From positions 1,906,714 to 1,970,713 of the forward strand of contig NC_030997.1 in NCBI RefSeq assembly GCF_000149955.1: a stretch of 64,000 nt of DNA. Direction: 5' to 3'. Shown one piece after another: positions 21,562 through 32,721 of the stretch; the stretch's first letter is position 1; every line of letters begins with the position of its first letter. A program made the position numbers and the translations under genes. Origin of the DNA: Fusarium oxysporum f. sp. lycopersici 4287. Taxonomy: Eukaryota; Ascomycota; Sordariomycetes; Hypocreales; Nectriaceae. A model generated the notes under the pieces. The model had not been told where the DNA came from and made no database searches. It saw only the letters and a list, made by a program, of their open reading frames with translations.

Positions 21562-22432
21562 CCCTTGCCTAGCTTAGAATCTTCGGAGAGTATCTGTATA
21601 TAGTCTAGTTATTAGCTGCGCCTGTCTTTCAGGCACTGTCAGTAGCTTAGAGTTCGCAGGGAAGTAAGAGCATAGGAGCAATGTTCATTCGGGCTTCTCC
21701 CTGAAGTAGCCCGATGTTGCAGAAGTGGAGCAGCAAAAATTCAATCAACTTAAATTAGTTATAAGGCCCATGGTTCCAAATAAAATGGTGGGGTTTACTG
21801 CTAAGGGAATAAAACATGCCACTACTCCTCTCCATTCCTCACAAGTCGATTTGCAAGTTTTTGTTAGAAATAATATTCCAAAACGTGGCAAAGCTATTTG
21901 CTCGACTCAGTAGTATCTTAATAAACTAATTCATTTATTCGTGCTGGCCTGGAAATGATTTCTCCAGCGCTAAAAGCCAGTATCAGTTCTTAAAGTGTAT
22001 TCACACGTATATTACAAATTCCTGGGAGACGGGAGTACATGTGTCTAGATTGCCCTATTATACCAAGACCCCGAGTGGCTTTTACGAGAAGAGAATGTTT
22101 GCCCCTGGTTTAAGAAACCTATTACAGCAAGTAAGGAAACGGGATATGGAGATTGCAAACTGCAAGTTCTTAATTATAGTGCCAGATTAGTATTACCGGT
22201 TTATTTACAGAAGTCGCAGATAAACAAGTAGCACATGCGAGAGACTGGAGGAAGTGGGTAAAGCAACAAGATACCCTTCTTTTCACCCAACACTAGACCA
22301 GATGGCATTAACGACTGCTCTAACAATTTCATTCAAAGTCTCCTGACAGACGTTGAACAGACAGAGCTATAATGGAAGGAATAAACTGTTCAGCTGCCGA
22401 CACCGCCACTGGTTTATCCAAGTCGTAAAGCA
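21562..22432. other. Gene-free stretch
   Basis: Nothing recognised between the small orphan and the 3' end of the FAD-linked oxidase gene; somewhat AT-rich, no repeats seen. Confidence 0.5.
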
Positions 22433-24096
22433 TCAATAAACCCCAATGGCCTCACCAACAACACTTCGAAACATACCATCTGGGTCAAACTTCTCTCGGA
22501 CTGCCTTGAACCGAGCAATATGCTACAAGCAAATATTAGCATCCTGGTCTCAGCCGTCTGTAAATAATCTTACATCAGGGTCTAGGTTCTTGGCAGAACG
22601 CTCAAATACCTCTCTTGTATTCTTGGTCCAATGCGGGCGGCATGGGAATTCATCAATGAGCGTTTCGGCAAGTTTGTGATCTGTCATCCTGTCAACTGCA
22701 ACACTCTCTACCGATTCATCGTATCAACTTACAAAACGGTTCGTTGTACCGCAGCCCATCACCAATACTCGGTTTATAAGATGGAAAATCCAACATAATA
22801 GCACCTTTATCCCAATCAGCGCCATCGGAGGTACCGTAGGTGACCTGACCGAGAAGGTCGAAATACGGTCTGCCAAACTTGATATTGATGCCGCTTCTAT
22901 AGGTCGATGCCATAAACTTGAGCTTCTTGGCTTCGTTGTCGAAAAGCTGACGAACCCGCTTGAGCATTGCATTCGCTTGAGTCACGGGAAACGCAAGCTC
23001 TAGGGTATAGCCGTGGATGCCGTATTCCCAAACTGGTCGTTGATCAGGGTATAGACCGCCTATGAGGACGTCGTAGTTCCAACCGTAAACTGGCCACTTG
23101 GTGATGGGTTCGTTGGTCGTCTTTTCTCGAAAGTTGGGATTTTCCCATTGTCCAAAGAGGATCTCTTCAGCGAGGAGATTGGATAGAGCGACGCCCTTTC
23201 CGGTGTTCCATAGAGCTGTTATCGCGCCGGCTTCGAGTTGGGTGATTGAGAATGTATTCTGAAAACCCTCTTGGTCACTTTTGTTGGTTGGGATCACGTC
23301 GTAATAACGCCAGTGGAATTTCTTTTTGTGCGGCCACCACTACAATCATTTAGCTACGGTCAAGGAATGGTAGGTGAGTACTGACCCATAGGTTCGCTGT
23401 GGCATAAGGCGAAATCATACCATAGATGTCCCCGTCAAGAACATCAGCCTCTTCGAGCGTCTTCTGATCAGCGTAGACTTTAAAATCGGGATAGATCTTG
23501 AACTTCATTCTGACGATGACACCCAAAAGACCAAGAGATGTCGAGGCAGCAAGCCACTCATCACTATCGTCACGCTCCAGGTGTCGCAACTCACCATTGC
23601 CATCGATAATATCGAGAGCCAAAACACCAGCAGCGACCATAGAGTCCTCCCGAATAGAAGACCGATGAGCGCCCATGGCTACGCATCCGGCCAGAGTGAT
23701 GTTCCAATTGACGAGGGTATATCCCGCAGACGCGCCACGTTGGTGCAAGTAATCTGCGAGTTCCAGGAACGTTACACCAGCCTCGATCATCACAGTGCCA
23801 GCGTCAAGGTCGAGATCATAGATCTTGTTGACCTGCTCTGTACGCACAATGACAGTGTTCGGATCATCGGAACACATTGTGTCGTACCACATATGTGCTT
23901 TTCCAGACGCACGAACTCTCTGGCCAGCCTTGATGGCATTTTGAACGATGTTTTGGATGTCCTTGACACTAGTTGCGTCATGGACAGCTGAAACATTCTG
24001 ACAGGCTGGGAAACCGGGGCCGTCGAAAGTGTTGTACGTGAGAGCATTGGCACCAACGGCCAAAGTCAATGCGGCCAAGCATCGAAGAACTGCCAT
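22433..24096 (-). CDS. Secreted FAD-linked oxidase (aldono-lactone oxidase-like)
   Basis: Four exons, 24096-23386, 23339-22733, 22680-22574 and 22522-22433, give 504 residues; introns are 46-52 bp and all keep frame. Residues 1-18 are a signal peptide, so the start at 24096 is preferred over an open extension upstream. The N-terminal half is a PCMH/VAO-type FAD domain: RVRASGKAHMWYD with His68 in the usual flavin-attachment place, then EAGVTFLELADYL and LAGCVAMGAHRSS. The C-terminal half resembles the substrate domain of the D-arabinono-lactone/L-gulono-lactone oxidase group and ends KFDPDGMFRS, but the typical HWxK motif is not seen. It probably oxidises a sugar-derived or alcohol substrate outside the cell or in the secretory path, making H2O2. 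The exact substrate is unknown. Confidence 0.88.
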
Positions 24097-25420
24097 GGTG
24101 GTGAGAGGGATAATTAACCACTGGCGATGAGGTTTGAGTGGCAACCAACCTGAATAGTCTAGAAGCAATCCCCATTGTATTTAAGCTTATTCCAAACAAC
24201 TAGAGGTATAGAGTTAATTGCGCTCCGATAAGCGAGTTCCATGTGAAAGTCTAGGACGAGCGCCGAGCAAAAGCTAAATCCCCGCGTAAGGTTGCATTCT
24301 CTAAACCTCGAGTTGGCGATCGACATCATCAGATGATGTAGTGCAGCTCCCTTCAGGCAGGTCCCCTGCCCAGGATGGCACTTTACGCGGGGAACTCGCC
24401 AAGTGCAATAGTGTTCCTGCTTTATTACCCCAGAATGGGCAGTTCCGTGATCTGCTGATGTCTAAAAACAGCAAGGTATGCATAGAACCCCAGTCGTATA
24501 TGCCGCTCTGTTAACATTACCCCGCGTTTTAAACTGGATTGTTGGTGAGGCACAGGAAACGACGTCCTGATTATGATCAAGTTCACCTCCGCTATGAATG
24601 CGTTTTTCAAAGCTCGAGTCGCGGAAGTGTAAGTTTAACATATGAGGCGTTTTCAAGGTCCGCATAACTAGATCACAGCCACGAGGTAAAAGTCGTGAAA
24701 GTCGGGCGAAGGGTCCGCATAACACTTTCATTGACAACAGGTCAAGCACGAGAAGATGAAGCCCAAAAGTCACCATGGATAAAGCTACCATCAGCAGTAA
24801 GACCAGATCCAAGAACTTGACATATACAGCATGGCCACAGTTACTCTGAATTTGCGCTCGCTGATACCTTGCGTGGAGCTTTGCCATCAATTGTATAACA
24901 TGGGGGGACTCTTAGTTAGCCCAGGTAGCTAGTAATAACTCTATCCACATGTCAAAAGAGGCGAGTCCTGGTGTCGGGGAAGTCGAATTGCAGCAACGGG
25001 TTGACTACAATTTCTAAAGGGAGTCGTCCACGAGATGCGACAATTGATAATTCGAATCCGATAATAGACCCATTTATTTCCTTAGTTACTTTCAATAACA
25101 TCGATTCTCCGGATCAGGAAATGTATTCAATAAACGCTGGAAAATCTGTTGGAACAAACCGTACTGTTGAGATATTAATCAACATTGAAAACCTACCCTA
25201 CGTGCTGCGACCCACTTTCAAAAAGTCAAGCCGTCAATTGATACTGCGTCGGGGGGTCGGAAGCGGGAACAATGATATTCCAGATGCAGCCACTCTCATT
25301 ACGGTAAAAGGAGTATCCCACCCAAGATATCCCTTCATCATTGCAATCGTAACAGCATAGTTGGAAACAATCATCTGTACAGTAAAGAGATCGTCTGAAC
25401 CATAGGCCCAACCGCCCAAA
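24097..25420. other. Intergenic region of 1.3 kb
   Basis: Divergent spacer between the FAD oxidase and the MYND gene. Frames at 24462-24890 (-) and 24971-25360 (+) begin at non-ATG codons or have no conserved look, so no gene is called. Confidence 0.45.
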
Positions 25421-26455
25421 ATGCCGCGTATGAATCTTGGCCTCCCCTACAACCACTGCAGCCACTCGCCCTGCCCAGCTGGCTTCCAAAGCTCCAACCT
25501 GCTCCGCTGCGGAGCCTGTCAAACCGTCAAGTACTGCGGCAAACCTCATCAAAAAGCCGACCGGCCAAGGCACAAGGTCCAATGCGTTCCTATCAAGCAA
25601 ACCAAGGACAAACTCACCGAGGAAGAGCTCAAGCTACGCGCTAATCCCGGCGACGACACCAATGGAAACCCTTTCGACAATTCCGTCGGTCTCTTTTGGT
25701 TCTTTAAGAGCACCCGTCCCTACATGCAAGCTCGCCACGACTACATCAGTGCTATTCTCAACGTCCGCACCGGCGAAGCCGTCGAGATGGCACTCAAGGA
25801 ATCGCTTGACCTACTGCGTCTTTGCCGAGGGGACAACCTTGGCGTTCGCTCACAAGTTCCTGCGCTGTATCTCAGACTGGGAAAAGATCAAGAAGCATAC
25901 AATTTCATCAAGTGGTATGCGGTGAAAGGCGACTCCAAGTACGACTGGCGCGACATGAGCTTGCCGTTCCTTGATCTGAAGGGAGAAGATGCATTTGAGG
26001 CTGTTACCGAGAAACCTTATTACTACGACGTCTCCTTCAAAATGGCACTGACGCTCATCAAGATCCGTCTGATGAAGGATTTAGAGTCGCTGCAGGGGTT
26101 TTTACAGAAGAAACCCAACGCGACGGGGGAAGAGAGATATGATTATTTGTTGGAGGAGGCTATGAGCGATATCCTTCTACAGCGGGCGGATATAGTCGCG
26201 GAAGACGACTACAAGGACTTGATTGCGGAGCTGAAACGTCAGGTACTGCAGTTGTACAAGATGGTCAAGGAAGACAACAAGCACATCTGGCCGGGCATTG
26301 AGAACCCGAACTTGTATGCATATGATGTGCCGACCGCTTATTCTCCCGGCTCGCGGGAGGAGGCTGTGCTTATCTTTCGCAACTCGTGGTACTCTTGGTC
26401 AGAGACGGAACCGGCGATACGGTATATCAGGGGGGTTATTAAGAATGATAGGTAG
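25421..26455 (+). CDS. MYND-type zinc-finger protein
   Basis: Single exon, 344 residues. The N-terminus carries a MYND-like finger: C13, C18, C30, C33, C39, then His43 in place of the usual Cys, H51 and C55 (CGACQTVKYCGKPHQKADR, then RHKVQC). MYND fingers bind Pro-rich partner peptides. The rest is helical with no SET domain, so this is not a SMYD-type methyltransferase; such MYND-plus-helical proteins are common orphans in ascomycetes. The first finger pair has an unusual C-x4-C spacing. No signal or membrane segment, so nucleus or cytosol is likely. Confidence 0.82.
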   Translation: MPRMNLGLPYNHCSHSPCPAGFQSSNLLRCGACQTVKYCGKPHQKADRPRHKVQCVPIKQTKDKLTEEELKLRANPGDDTNGNPFDNSVGLFWFFKSTRPYMQARHDYISAILNVRTGEAVEMALKESLDLLRLCRGDNLGVRSQVPALYLRLGKDQEAYNFIKWYAVKGDSKYDWRDMSLPFLDLKGEDAFEAVTEKPYYYDVSFKMALTLIKIRLMKDLESLQGFLQKKPNATGEERYDYLLEEAMSDILLQRADIVAEDDYKDLIAELKRQVLQLYKMVKEDNKHIWPGIENPNLYAYDVPTAYSPGSREEAVLIFRNSWYSWSETEPAIRYIRGVIKNDR

Positions 26456-27166
26456 GGTATCTGCCGTGTGCACAAGATTAGAGAGCTCCGTGCCCGCGCA
26501 AAGATGATAAAACCGTATCTCAATTGAAATCATCTGGATGCCGAGAAAGCTGCCTTATTCGAGACTTTTGGTTAAAAAGTTAGTCGTTGAAGTGTCGGGC
26601 CGAGTTTCGTCGACACGGTATCGCACCTAAAACACGGGGCTAAGCATTTTATGGGGTGCGCTTTGACTTTACGTCCGGTGAGCCTGACACAGACGATCCG
26701 GAACAGAACCCCATAGACAGCCATGATCGACAACGTTTCCGGTTAGCGACAGTATTTTCGGTTAGACATTCCAGAACGGCACGAGTCAGTTGAAACACGA
26801 GTCAGTCGATGGACGCCACGCTCAGACTTTAAAGCCGGCCAGACAGAAGCTAAAGCCAATAGTAAGGGGAAAATATGGAGTCATCGCGGCATTGAAATGT
26901 AAGAAGACGAGATGATGTGCCGAGAGGGATCGGCCACGTGCGGTCGGATGAGTGTGCCGAGTAAGTGCGGTAGAGGAACGGAGAGATTGAGGCTAATACA
27001 ACTTGGGGGATTCTTGCGAGGGAGTTGTTTGAGATGGTGGATGATAGCTTTGGTCATGTTGATGGTGTTCTATAAGTATCAGGGCTGTAAAGGCTTCAGT
27101 TTCAAACCTGCCCAACATTCATCACATCATTACTACCTCTGACAATATTGAAGCCCACTCTCAGCC
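26456..27166. other. Intergenic region before the cutinase gene
   Basis: No gene supported. It holds the upstream region of the cutinase gene; no TATA box is obvious immediately before 27167. Confidence 0.45.
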
Positions 27167-27882
27167 ATGCTTTCACAGTTCATCACGTTCCTCGCCCTTG
27201 CAGGCTGCGCAGTCGCCGCTCCAAGCCCAAGAGCCGCAAAGTGCACATCCTACACCATCATCAACACACGCGGCACCGGCGAAATCCAAGGCCCATCCGC
27301 TGGGTTCCGCACCATGAACTCCCAAATCACATCCCAAGTCCCCGGCGGCAAGATTTACAACACCGTATACCCCGCCGGCTACGACCAAAACTCTGCTCAA
27401 GGAACACAGGACATTATCCGCGAGGTGAAGAGTGTCCTAGCGTCTAACCCTAGTGAATGCTTCATCTTGGAGGGTTACTCCCAGGGTGCTGCGGCGACTG
27501 TGAATGCGCTGTCGCAGTTGACAGGGAGTGCTGGGGATGCTGTCAAGGGGGTGTTCCTGATTGGTGATCCGTTGCATAAGAGCGGGTTGGCGTGTAATGT
27601 TGATAACAATGGTGGTACGACGACTAAGAATGTCAATGGGCTTGAGGCTTTTGGGGGTGCTGGTATTCCTCAGAACTGGATCTCTCGCACGCTTGATGTT
27701 TGTATCTTTGTAAGTTCTTATGAAGCTGGGTTTTGGGGGGCGTTGACTAATGTGAATAGGGCGATGGAGTCTGTGATACAACGCATGGGTTTGGTATCAA
27801 TGCTCAACATCTTCAATATCCGAATGATGCGGCGACTCAGAACCTTGGAACGACTTTTGTTGTCAAGAAGTTGAATGGGTAA
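27167..27882 (+). CDS. Cutinase-family serine esterase
   Basis: Two exons, 27167-27709 and 27760-27882, give 221 residues, the normal cutinase length. Residues 1-17 are a signal peptide. The nucleophile is Ser105 in GYSQG; after the 50-bp intron the frame reads GDGVCDTTHGFG with catalytic Asp183 and then His198 in AQHLQYP. The Cys pair around the Asp (C178, C186) is conserved. Without splicing the frame runs on into nonsense after CIF, so the intron is needed. The enzyme is secreted and hydrolyses ester bonds in cutin or other polyesters; related members of the family are acetylxylan esterases, which cannot be excluded because THGFG differs from the classic cutinase loop. Confidence 0.92.
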
Positions 27883-28798
27883 GGGAGTCGGTTTAGAAAG
27901 GAAATGTTCATTTTGTGTAGCTATTATCGAGAATGGCGATGTACATAGTAATTTGAGAGTCAAAGTTGGAGTTTCTGTGACCTTTTCATGATGACAACGA
28001 GCTTGATCCAAAGTCCAATAGTGCATGTTATTCCTTACTGTTGGCGTTGTCCTTCAATTGCATGAAGCAGCCTCATGTCGCTCCGGTCTGTGGAGTCGTA
28101 CAAAGGCTCAAGATTAATCAGGCTGATATGTAAGATGCTACACAATTTGGTAGACTTTTGCTCCAGCTCTTTAATGATAATGGAAAACATGTGAAAATAA
28201 AAATTATGGTGGTTTTCTGAAGTCAAGCCTCTGAATCTAAGTTGTTTGCTTAGACCACTTGAAAGAATTAAGATGATTATTTTTTTATGTTGAGGTTGGT
28301 TGCAAAATGCGACTTTCAATTGCCTCCAGGGTGAGTCAATTACGTGCATGGTGCAACCCTTGCCTCTTCCCCGCCTTTTGTTTGGCTTTTGATATGGTCA
28401 GAAAACCGTGATAGGATAAAGCTCTCTGACAAAATCAGCCTGATCCGTTCGACATACTACAGGCCGTATCCTGTTCTGGTATTTTTGCTCTGTCTTTAGC
28501 GCTTACTCCACATACGGCGCTTTTTTAAACCAATGTCATGTAGCTTCACGGAAGAGCAGTTAATCCGTTCCTTTGAGCCAGTGGCCAGCTTTTCTCTTCA
28601 TGCAAGTCTCAGAATTGCATTGCATCCCATTCATTCAATTGTCACATCAAGAGCAACATCCCCACCACGCACAAAGTCCAAGAGTGTCTCAATAAGACAT
28701 TGACTCTGTTCTTCATCACAAACCATCCAAGAATCGTCGACTCCCGACCGTTGGAATCACTGAGCCAAGAGCCCCCCCTTCCTCCAAATACCGTCAAC
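27883..28798. other. Gene-free stretch
   Basis: Nothing supported; the minus-strand frames at 27718-28349 overlap the cutinase 3' end or are AT-rich and featureless. Confidence 0.5.
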
Positions 28799-29122
28799 AT
28801 GCCACCTAAAAGAGGTGATTCTCTGGGCGGCATCCTCATCTTCGGCACGCTCTACGCTGTCGCTGCGACAGGCATCGCAAGCCTATTTCCTCAAAATGAA
28901 GACAAGAAAGATACTAAGGAAGAGACCAAACAAGATGAGAAATCTTGGCTAGAAAGAAATACCCGAGTTAAGGAACGGGGCTATTATATCCGCCAGGCTC
29001 TAGAGGAATTCAAGGACAACGAGAACACTGAACCAAGAAAACTAAGAAAAGCAGAATCTCTCCCATTAACTGAGCAAGATCGCTTGCAAGGAGAGAGCTT
29101 GTTGAAGCGCTCAGGTAATTGA
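28799..29122 (+). CDS. Small single-pass membrane protein
   Basis: Single exon, 107 residues from the ATG at 28799 (context CAACATGCC). The open frame extends 33 codons upstream, but the extension starts at another ATG in leader-like sequence, so the MPPKRGDSL start is preferred. A Gly/Ala-rich hydrophobic segment (GGILIFGTLYAVAATGIASL, about residues 9-28) is a probable membrane anchor, followed by a strongly charged Lys/Glu helical tail with a YYIRQALEEF motif. The layout resembles small mitochondrial inner-membrane subunits or assembly proteins, which is only a suggestion. No family recognised. Confidence 0.55.
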   Translation: MPPKRGDSLGGILIFGTLYAVAATGIASLFPQNEDKKDTKEETKQDEKSWLERNTRVKERGYYIRQALEEFKDNENTEPRKLRKAESLPLTEQDRLQGESLLKRSGN

Positions 29123-29396
29123 GTAGTTGCGCGGGATAATACAACGATACAACTTGAATTCCGATCCCTTTCGGACACCGCGGCTCTCAGGTGTATGTGA
29201 TGCCTTGGCGAATCGACTTGTGAGTAGAACTGAAAGCGAGTTTTACGTATATGGGTGAGAACGCGGCGCCGTGACAGTGGCAGATAGGTCGTTGAAATGG
29301 TAGGGTCCCTGATTAAACCCGCGAACACGTCATGGTCCTTGTCTCTTTCTCACAATCTTAGGCCGAAACAGCTGGCTTGATGTCCTTTGCTGATCC

Positions 29397-29969
29397 ATGT
29401 CCAATGAACACGCACCTAAAAACTCTTTATCTGGCTTTCAATGCACTGTCACAGAACAATTGATTAGAGACAAAGAATCCTACATCGCGTATTTCATGAA
29501 CAGAAATAAGAGCAAGAATGACGGTGGGACTGATAAAGATGGGAAATATCAGTCCCCGGCCAATTCTCAACCTCCCAACTTCCCCAACTTGCTATCCGAC
29601 ACCATTATGAATTGCAACACAGATCCCTATCTGCTAGGCCGACAGTTCCAGCGGTTCCGCCAAGACAACCCAGACAACCCAGACAACCCGAGCGAATTCA
29701 TCTGGACCGAATACGATCTCTACTACTTCACATTCTGCCCACTCTCAGCCTCCGTACAAAGCGAGGAGAGATACCCTCTCGAATGGCGACATGATGCCCT
29801 GCGCTTGCGATCCAGCCGCGCCCAATGGAGGAGTCTGATGGCAGATCAACATCCCTATGGCGATGCCATGGAAGAGTGGCTTTCGAACTGGCGACAGCCC
29901 ACCATTGAGAAGTGGCGTCAAGACAAGGCTACGAATGAGAAGGGGTTTTGGAAGCGGTTTTGGGGGTAA
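29397..29969 (+). CDS. Orphan protein with DNP tandem repeat
   Basis: Single exon, 190 residues from the ATG at 29397. The N-terminus is polar; a three-copy 9-base repeat near 29667 encodes Asp-Asn-Pro repeats. The C-terminal half is rich in Trp, Arg and Tyr (EFIWTEYDLYYFTF, EWLSNWRQPTIEKWRQDK) and ends in FWKRFWG. No signal peptide or membrane segment. It lies 274 bp from the preceding small membrane-protein gene. Family not recognised; the Trp spacing looks conserved rather than random, which supports a real gene. Confidence 0.5.
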   Translation: MSNEHAPKNSLSGFQCTVTEQLIRDKESYIAYFMNRNKSKNDGGTDKDGKYQSPANSQPPNFPNLLSDTIMNCNTDPYLLGRQFQRFRQDNPDNPDNPSEFIWTEYDLYYFTFCPLSASVQSEERYPLEWRHDALRLRSSRAQWRSLMADQHPYGDAMEEWLSNWRQPTIEKWRQDKATNEKGFWKRFWG

Positions 29970-30467
29970 ATAAACATCGGCTTTGCCAGGGTTCGACGTG
30001 AGCGACATGACCTGGGAAGCTTCCGTGATAGGCAAAATACTACCTGGAGTGTATTTCGGAGACGTGGAGGGTAAAGATGATCCGACTGGGAGCTGGCACC
30101 TATATCGCGCGCTATTCTCGAGTTATCTGCATTTTTGGGTGTGATCAAGTGATGGGCTCGTTGACTGTATCGATGAATAGATGAGAAATATCAGATAGAC
30201 AGAAGTAGGCAGAATGTTTCTATTACGATAATATGTTTAGTCTTATGTTCCTAACGTGTACGATATATTCTATATGTAAAAATACTTAAAAAGAAAAGTC
30301 CGGCTAAAATAAAACCACCAATATTCAGATATCTGTCGCAATAACTGAAACCGCAGTATTTTAAGCAGTAAGAGAACCGCGCTTTTAGCAAAATACAGAT
30401 AGTACAGAGAGCGTCAAAACTCCTAATCTTCCAATCTCCTCTATTCGCAACCCTGGTCGATACTTAC
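29970..30467. other. AT-rich intergenic stretch
   Basis: Convergent spacer between the DNP-repeat orphan and the two-helix membrane protein; AT-rich from about 30180, no features seen. Confidence 0.5.
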
Positions 30468-31025
30468 CTACTTCTTGATCAAGTGATCAAAGAGTCGACC
30501 TACGCCACAGATGACGGCGCAAGGCACAATAGAGAAAAAGACAACCCATCCCATGTCAGAAGTGCCCCAGTACCCATTATCCGGCATAGTGCTTGAGGAG
30601 GCCTTCAGCTTGGCCACTATGAAGTAGTAATGCAGGAACATCTGACTGAACTTGAAGTGAAGAGAGAGAGCGTAATCATCGCGGTGTTTCCAAGCTAGCA
30701 GTTTCATGATATCGGCACTTTTGAGGAGATCAAACCATTCGATTGCGATGTAGATGAGAACGGCGCTGAGCCAAATGAAGCAGAGAAGATACCGGCGGCG
30801 GCAAAGCTTGGTATATTTAACTGTTGGCTTGGAATCATTAACGGGTGGACTCGCGAGAAATGGTGGCGTCGCACCTCGCGAGGATGGAGACGACAACGGA
30901 ATAGTGAACGAGCCATCTTTTTCCGTGTTATCGTACTGCGGCTTTTTTGCGAGGTGAGTTGGGTCGGGATAGGATTCGGATTGATTGCCGTTTTGGCGGG
31001 GTTTTGAGTCTTTACAATGTGACAT
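30468..31025 (-). CDS. Two-helix membrane protein of unknown function
   Basis: Single exon, 185 residues from the ATG at 31025; the longer frame upstream begins at a TTG and is not used. The first 85 residues are polar and Ser/Pro-rich, likely cytosolic and disordered. Two membrane helices follow: RRYLLCFIWLSAVLIYIAIE (about residue 95) and MGWVVFFSIVPCAVICGVG (near the C-terminus), with a short basic tail. No motif recognised. The next gene upstream on the same strand is a retropepsin-like protein; no functional link is visible. Confidence 0.6.
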   Translation of the reverse strand: MSHCKDSKPRQNGNQSESYPDPTHLAKKPQYDNTEKDGSFTIPLSSPSSRGATPPFLASPPVNDSKPTVKYTKLCRRRYLLCFIWLSAVLIYIAIEWFDLLKSADIMKLLAWKHRDDYALSLHFKFSQMFLHYYFIVAKLKASSSTMPDNGYWGTSDMGWVVFFSIVPCAVICGVGRLFDHLIKK

Positions 31026-31392
31026 TTGGACTGACGATGTAGTTTGAAGTGTGATAATAGATAGTGTTCGGAACAATTCCGCAGCCGCTGTTGAGATCTA
31101 AAATTAGCCTGGTCCATTATCACCTAAAAATAGCCCGACAGCAAAACAGAGACCATTGGCTACAGGTAAATGCCCCAGACTCAAGGACCCAAGGTTTCAT
31201 TTAATGTGACAAAATGGTTAATACCAGCTATCTACGACCTAATCTATAATTAAGAATCTCGTAACTAGTCATGACATATTTACCAAGTTTAATGAATTTG
31301 TTTACTTTTCCTGCTAGAAAAAAAGTCCTACTCACCAGCTTATCTTCTAGCTATAATAAGAGCTTAATGCCAAAAATAAAACAATTACTATC
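31026..31392. other. Short gene-free spacer
   Basis: AT-rich spacer with the upstream region of the two-helix membrane-protein gene and the 3' region of the retropepsin-like gene; nothing else seen. Confidence 0.5.
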
Positions 31393-32721
31393 TCAGCACC
31401 GTTTCTTACGCCCAGACTTCGATCCTTCGTCCGACTTATCGGAATTAACACGAGTACGGCCTTTTAATAACTCCTCTGTCTGTTCAAGCTGAGCTTTGAG
31501 AAGTCTTTCTGCGTTTTCCTCTTCTTTCTCGGCATTTTCCTTTTGCTCCTTCTTTTCAGCTAATGCATTATTAGTTAGCTATATAGCAACTTTGAGGTTG
31601 GGAGTGACGGGCAGGTATGTACCTTTTGACTTGCGTCTTCCAATCAAGAAGAAAGCCGACTTCTTCACCTCGCTCTGCCACTGTTTCGATCCAATCAATA
31701 CGTCGAAGGGAGCGTCCTTGACAATTACAAAATCGCTCTCCCGCTGCTTCATGTCATTAGGCTTATGCCAGGAAAGCCTGATCTCTTGCGTCGGGGTGAA
31801 TTTGAAATCGTTTAGCATATGTAGTGTGCGCTGCTCTCTCGTCTCTTCCGGAATTGTTGTGATTGTCGCGGGGTCGATCTCGTGCCTCTGCAGTAGTTCC
31901 GCATTGACAAAGTTCTCGTCGCTGCCCGTGTCAATCTTGTTGCGTACTGTCACGAATCGAAAGCTATCTGCGCCGTTTGGTACTATAAGGACCAGACTTC
32001 GAGTGAAGTCATTTGCGATGAGCTCTCGAACCTCTGACACGAAGGCGATTCGTCGATCCACGTGCTGCTTGACTGGTCTGGTATCACCTGGCAATTCCAA
32101 AGCCTTTGTCATGGGCCCAACTACGGGGGCGTGGCTGCCATCGCGATAACCAGTAAAAGAATTGTCATCATTCTCAGAGATGATTTGCGCCATGGCCAGG
32201 CTACATAGTAGGTTTCAGCGGCTTGAACGGCCTGTAATAGACTAGCAAAACTAACCTCATATGCAAGAACTGCTGATCCATCCGGAGGCTGTCTGTAGGT
32301 TAGCATTCAGCATTAGTAAGCTATTGTAAATGCTCACATACGTCGATGAGAGATCTCTGAGTAAAAGGACAGAATCTCGAAATGAGTTGTAGATTACCAT
32401 CAATTCCGGTTCTTTCAGCGTAATTCTTGCATATCGAAACCACTCATGTCGCCTCGGGTGAATCAAGCGGTCTAGGATATACAACAGTTCCCTTTGTCTC
32501 TCGATGCAAATTTCAGCACAGGTCCTGATAGAATGCGGCAATGGCTCAACATTGGATATAGTGTCGCCGCATTCCTGCAAGATATGCTGCAGGATCACAA
32601 CCTCGAGATTCAGTCTGCGCACGGTCTCGCCACTCTTTACGAAGTTCTGAACTAGCAAAAGACTGGAAGTTGAGAACGAAAAGAGTGACGCGGCGATGGC
32701 CACCGCAGAGATGGGATCCAT
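31393..32721 (-). CDS. Helical N-terminal domain + retropepsin-like domain + coiled coil
   Basis: Best model: exons 32721-32342, 32292-32256, 32172-31623 and 31559-31393, 377 residues. The N-terminus (MDPISAVAIAASLFSFSTSS) is the hydrophobic-helical start typical of the fungal PigL/STAND-associated N-terminal domain, followed by a helical bundle. Exon 3 holds a retropepsin-like aspartic-protease fold: KIDTGSDENFV with the catalytic-type Asp220, then a flap-like stretch and DVLIG (296-300). The last exon, reached across a 63-bp intron with a perfect ctaac branch, is a Lys/Glu coiled coil of about 55 residues ending in GRKKRC. The second intron (32255-32173) is the weakest junction; another acceptor at 32200 was considered but breaks frame. 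Only one Asp motif is present, so activity would need a homodimer. Domesticated retroelement protease or ubiquitin-receptor-like protease (Ddi1 type) are alternatives; the retropepsin-like domain is common in such fungal architectures. Confidence 0.65.

Noticed and set aside
18538..24096. Complete loline-like or other alkaloid cluster
   Set aside because: Only one decarboxylase-like and one secreted oxidase are present; the other required enzyme types are missing nearby.
24462..24890. 142-codon minus-strand frame with hydrophobic segment
   Set aside because: Preferred start is TTG and the composition is not coherent; hydrophobic run is probably chance.
24971..25360. 129-codon plus-strand frame
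   Set aside because: Starts at GTG with no upstream exon or motif.
31496..32149. 217-codon plus-strand frame
   Set aside because: Shadow of the retropepsin-like gene on the other strand.
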